Assembly: GCA_026552835.1 (NCBI GenBank)
Contig: JAPMTY010000120.1
Span: 1-13,940, forward strand
Reading direction: 5' to 3'
Source of the DNA: Candidatus Methanoperedens sp.
Lineage (GTDB): Archaea; Halobacteriota; Methanosarcinia; Methanosarcinales; Methanoperedenaceae
DNA: 13,940 bases
Under the pieces are notes generated by a model, which was not told the DNA's origin, ran no database searches, and saw only the letters and a program-made list of their open reading frames with translations. The position numbers were made by a program, and so were the translations under genes. This document shows, piece after piece, positions 13,733-13,940 of the stretch. Positions within the stretch are counted from its first letter, which is position 1; every line of letters starts with the position of its first letter.

Positions 13733-13940
13733 ATGATTAACGCTATTACATTAATTCCAGACAATAGAGACATATATTATCCAGTTTCTACTAAAGAAAT
13801 TGTTCTAACAGAACAGATTTGGATAGAATCAATTGAAATTCTTAACGAATTATGTCATGCATCAAAGAATTTATGGAATGAATCAAATTATGTAGTAAGA
13901 CAACTATTTACACAGAAAGACAAAGAAGGAAATAGAACAG
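13733..13940 (+). CDS. tnpB: IS200/IS605-family TnpB (OrfB) N-terminus, cut by the window edge
   Basis: An open frame begins at ATG 13733, with an in-frame stop upstream at 13715-13717, and stays open to the window end (69 codons). The segment ELCHASKNLWNESNYVVRQLF (about residues 40-60) is the conserved N-terminal TnpB motif, usually LCxxSKNLYNxANYxxRQ. TnpB is an RNA-guided nuclease ancestral to Cas12 that helps IS200/IS605 elements persist. The catalytic RuvC and zinc-finger parts lie beyond the window, so intactness cannot be judged. No TnpA is seen upstream, so if complete this would be a TnpB-only (IS1341-like) element or a TnpA gene would have to lie downstream. No strong ribosome site is visible, which is common for these genes. 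Confidence 0.75.
   Translation, partial: MINAITLIPDNRDIYYPVSTKEIVLTEQIWIESIEILNELCHASKNLWNESNYVVRQLFTQKDKEGNRT

Overview
The window looks archaeal and most like the Methanosarcinales / ANME-2d (Candidatus Methanoperedens) sphere. Three things point there. Two octaheme c-type cytochromes carry IPT/TIG domains. Secreted proteins use the 'TPPxxVxNLH ... VDVYINGVYKxxxxxGI' fibronectin-like module typical of methanosarcinal surface proteins. Putative promoters are of BRE/TATA type. The DNA is AT-rich, roughly one third G+C by eye. Every credible gene is on the + strand. A perfect 17-bp tandem array occupies the left edge, and a second short tandem repeat (2 x 16 bp) sits just before another start codon. 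One-strand coding, AT-richness, perfect tandem direct repeats next to genes and multiheme cytochromes are together the published profile of Borg extrachromosomal elements of Methanoperedens. I infer a Borg-like element or a closely related archaeal chromosome; the window alone cannot decide.

Layout: (1) 1-2519: the tandem array, a bifunctional GDP-mannose pyrophosphorylase/phosphomannose isomerase, and a DUF47 PhoU-like protein. These are followed by a relic zone with the first 24 codons of a PiT phosphate transporter and a second decayed coding fragment. (2) 2520-6231: two secreted FN3 + calcineurin-like phosphoesterase paralogues and a secreted GH99/GH71-like glycosidase. (3) 6232-7375: a long control region (helically phased 10-bp repeats abutting a BRE/TATA promoter, several hairpins) and a small two-helix membrane protein of unknown function. 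(4) 7376-12623: octaheme cytochrome 1, a strong terminator, a secreted subtilase, and octaheme cytochrome 2. A ninth CxxCH lies just beyond the stop of cytochrome 2 in another frame. (5) 12775-13940: a lipoprotein FKBP prolyl isomerase, then the start of an IS200/IS605-type TnpB gene that runs off the window.

As a unit, the region reads as a cell-surface programme. It makes GDP-mannose for glycosylation (the secreted proteins are rich in N-x-S/T sequons), trims or remodels glycan and phosphate esters outside the cell, builds extracellular electron-carrying cytochromes, and supplies an extracytoplasmic protease and foldase that could mature them. The functional links between neighbours are inference from position and localisation.
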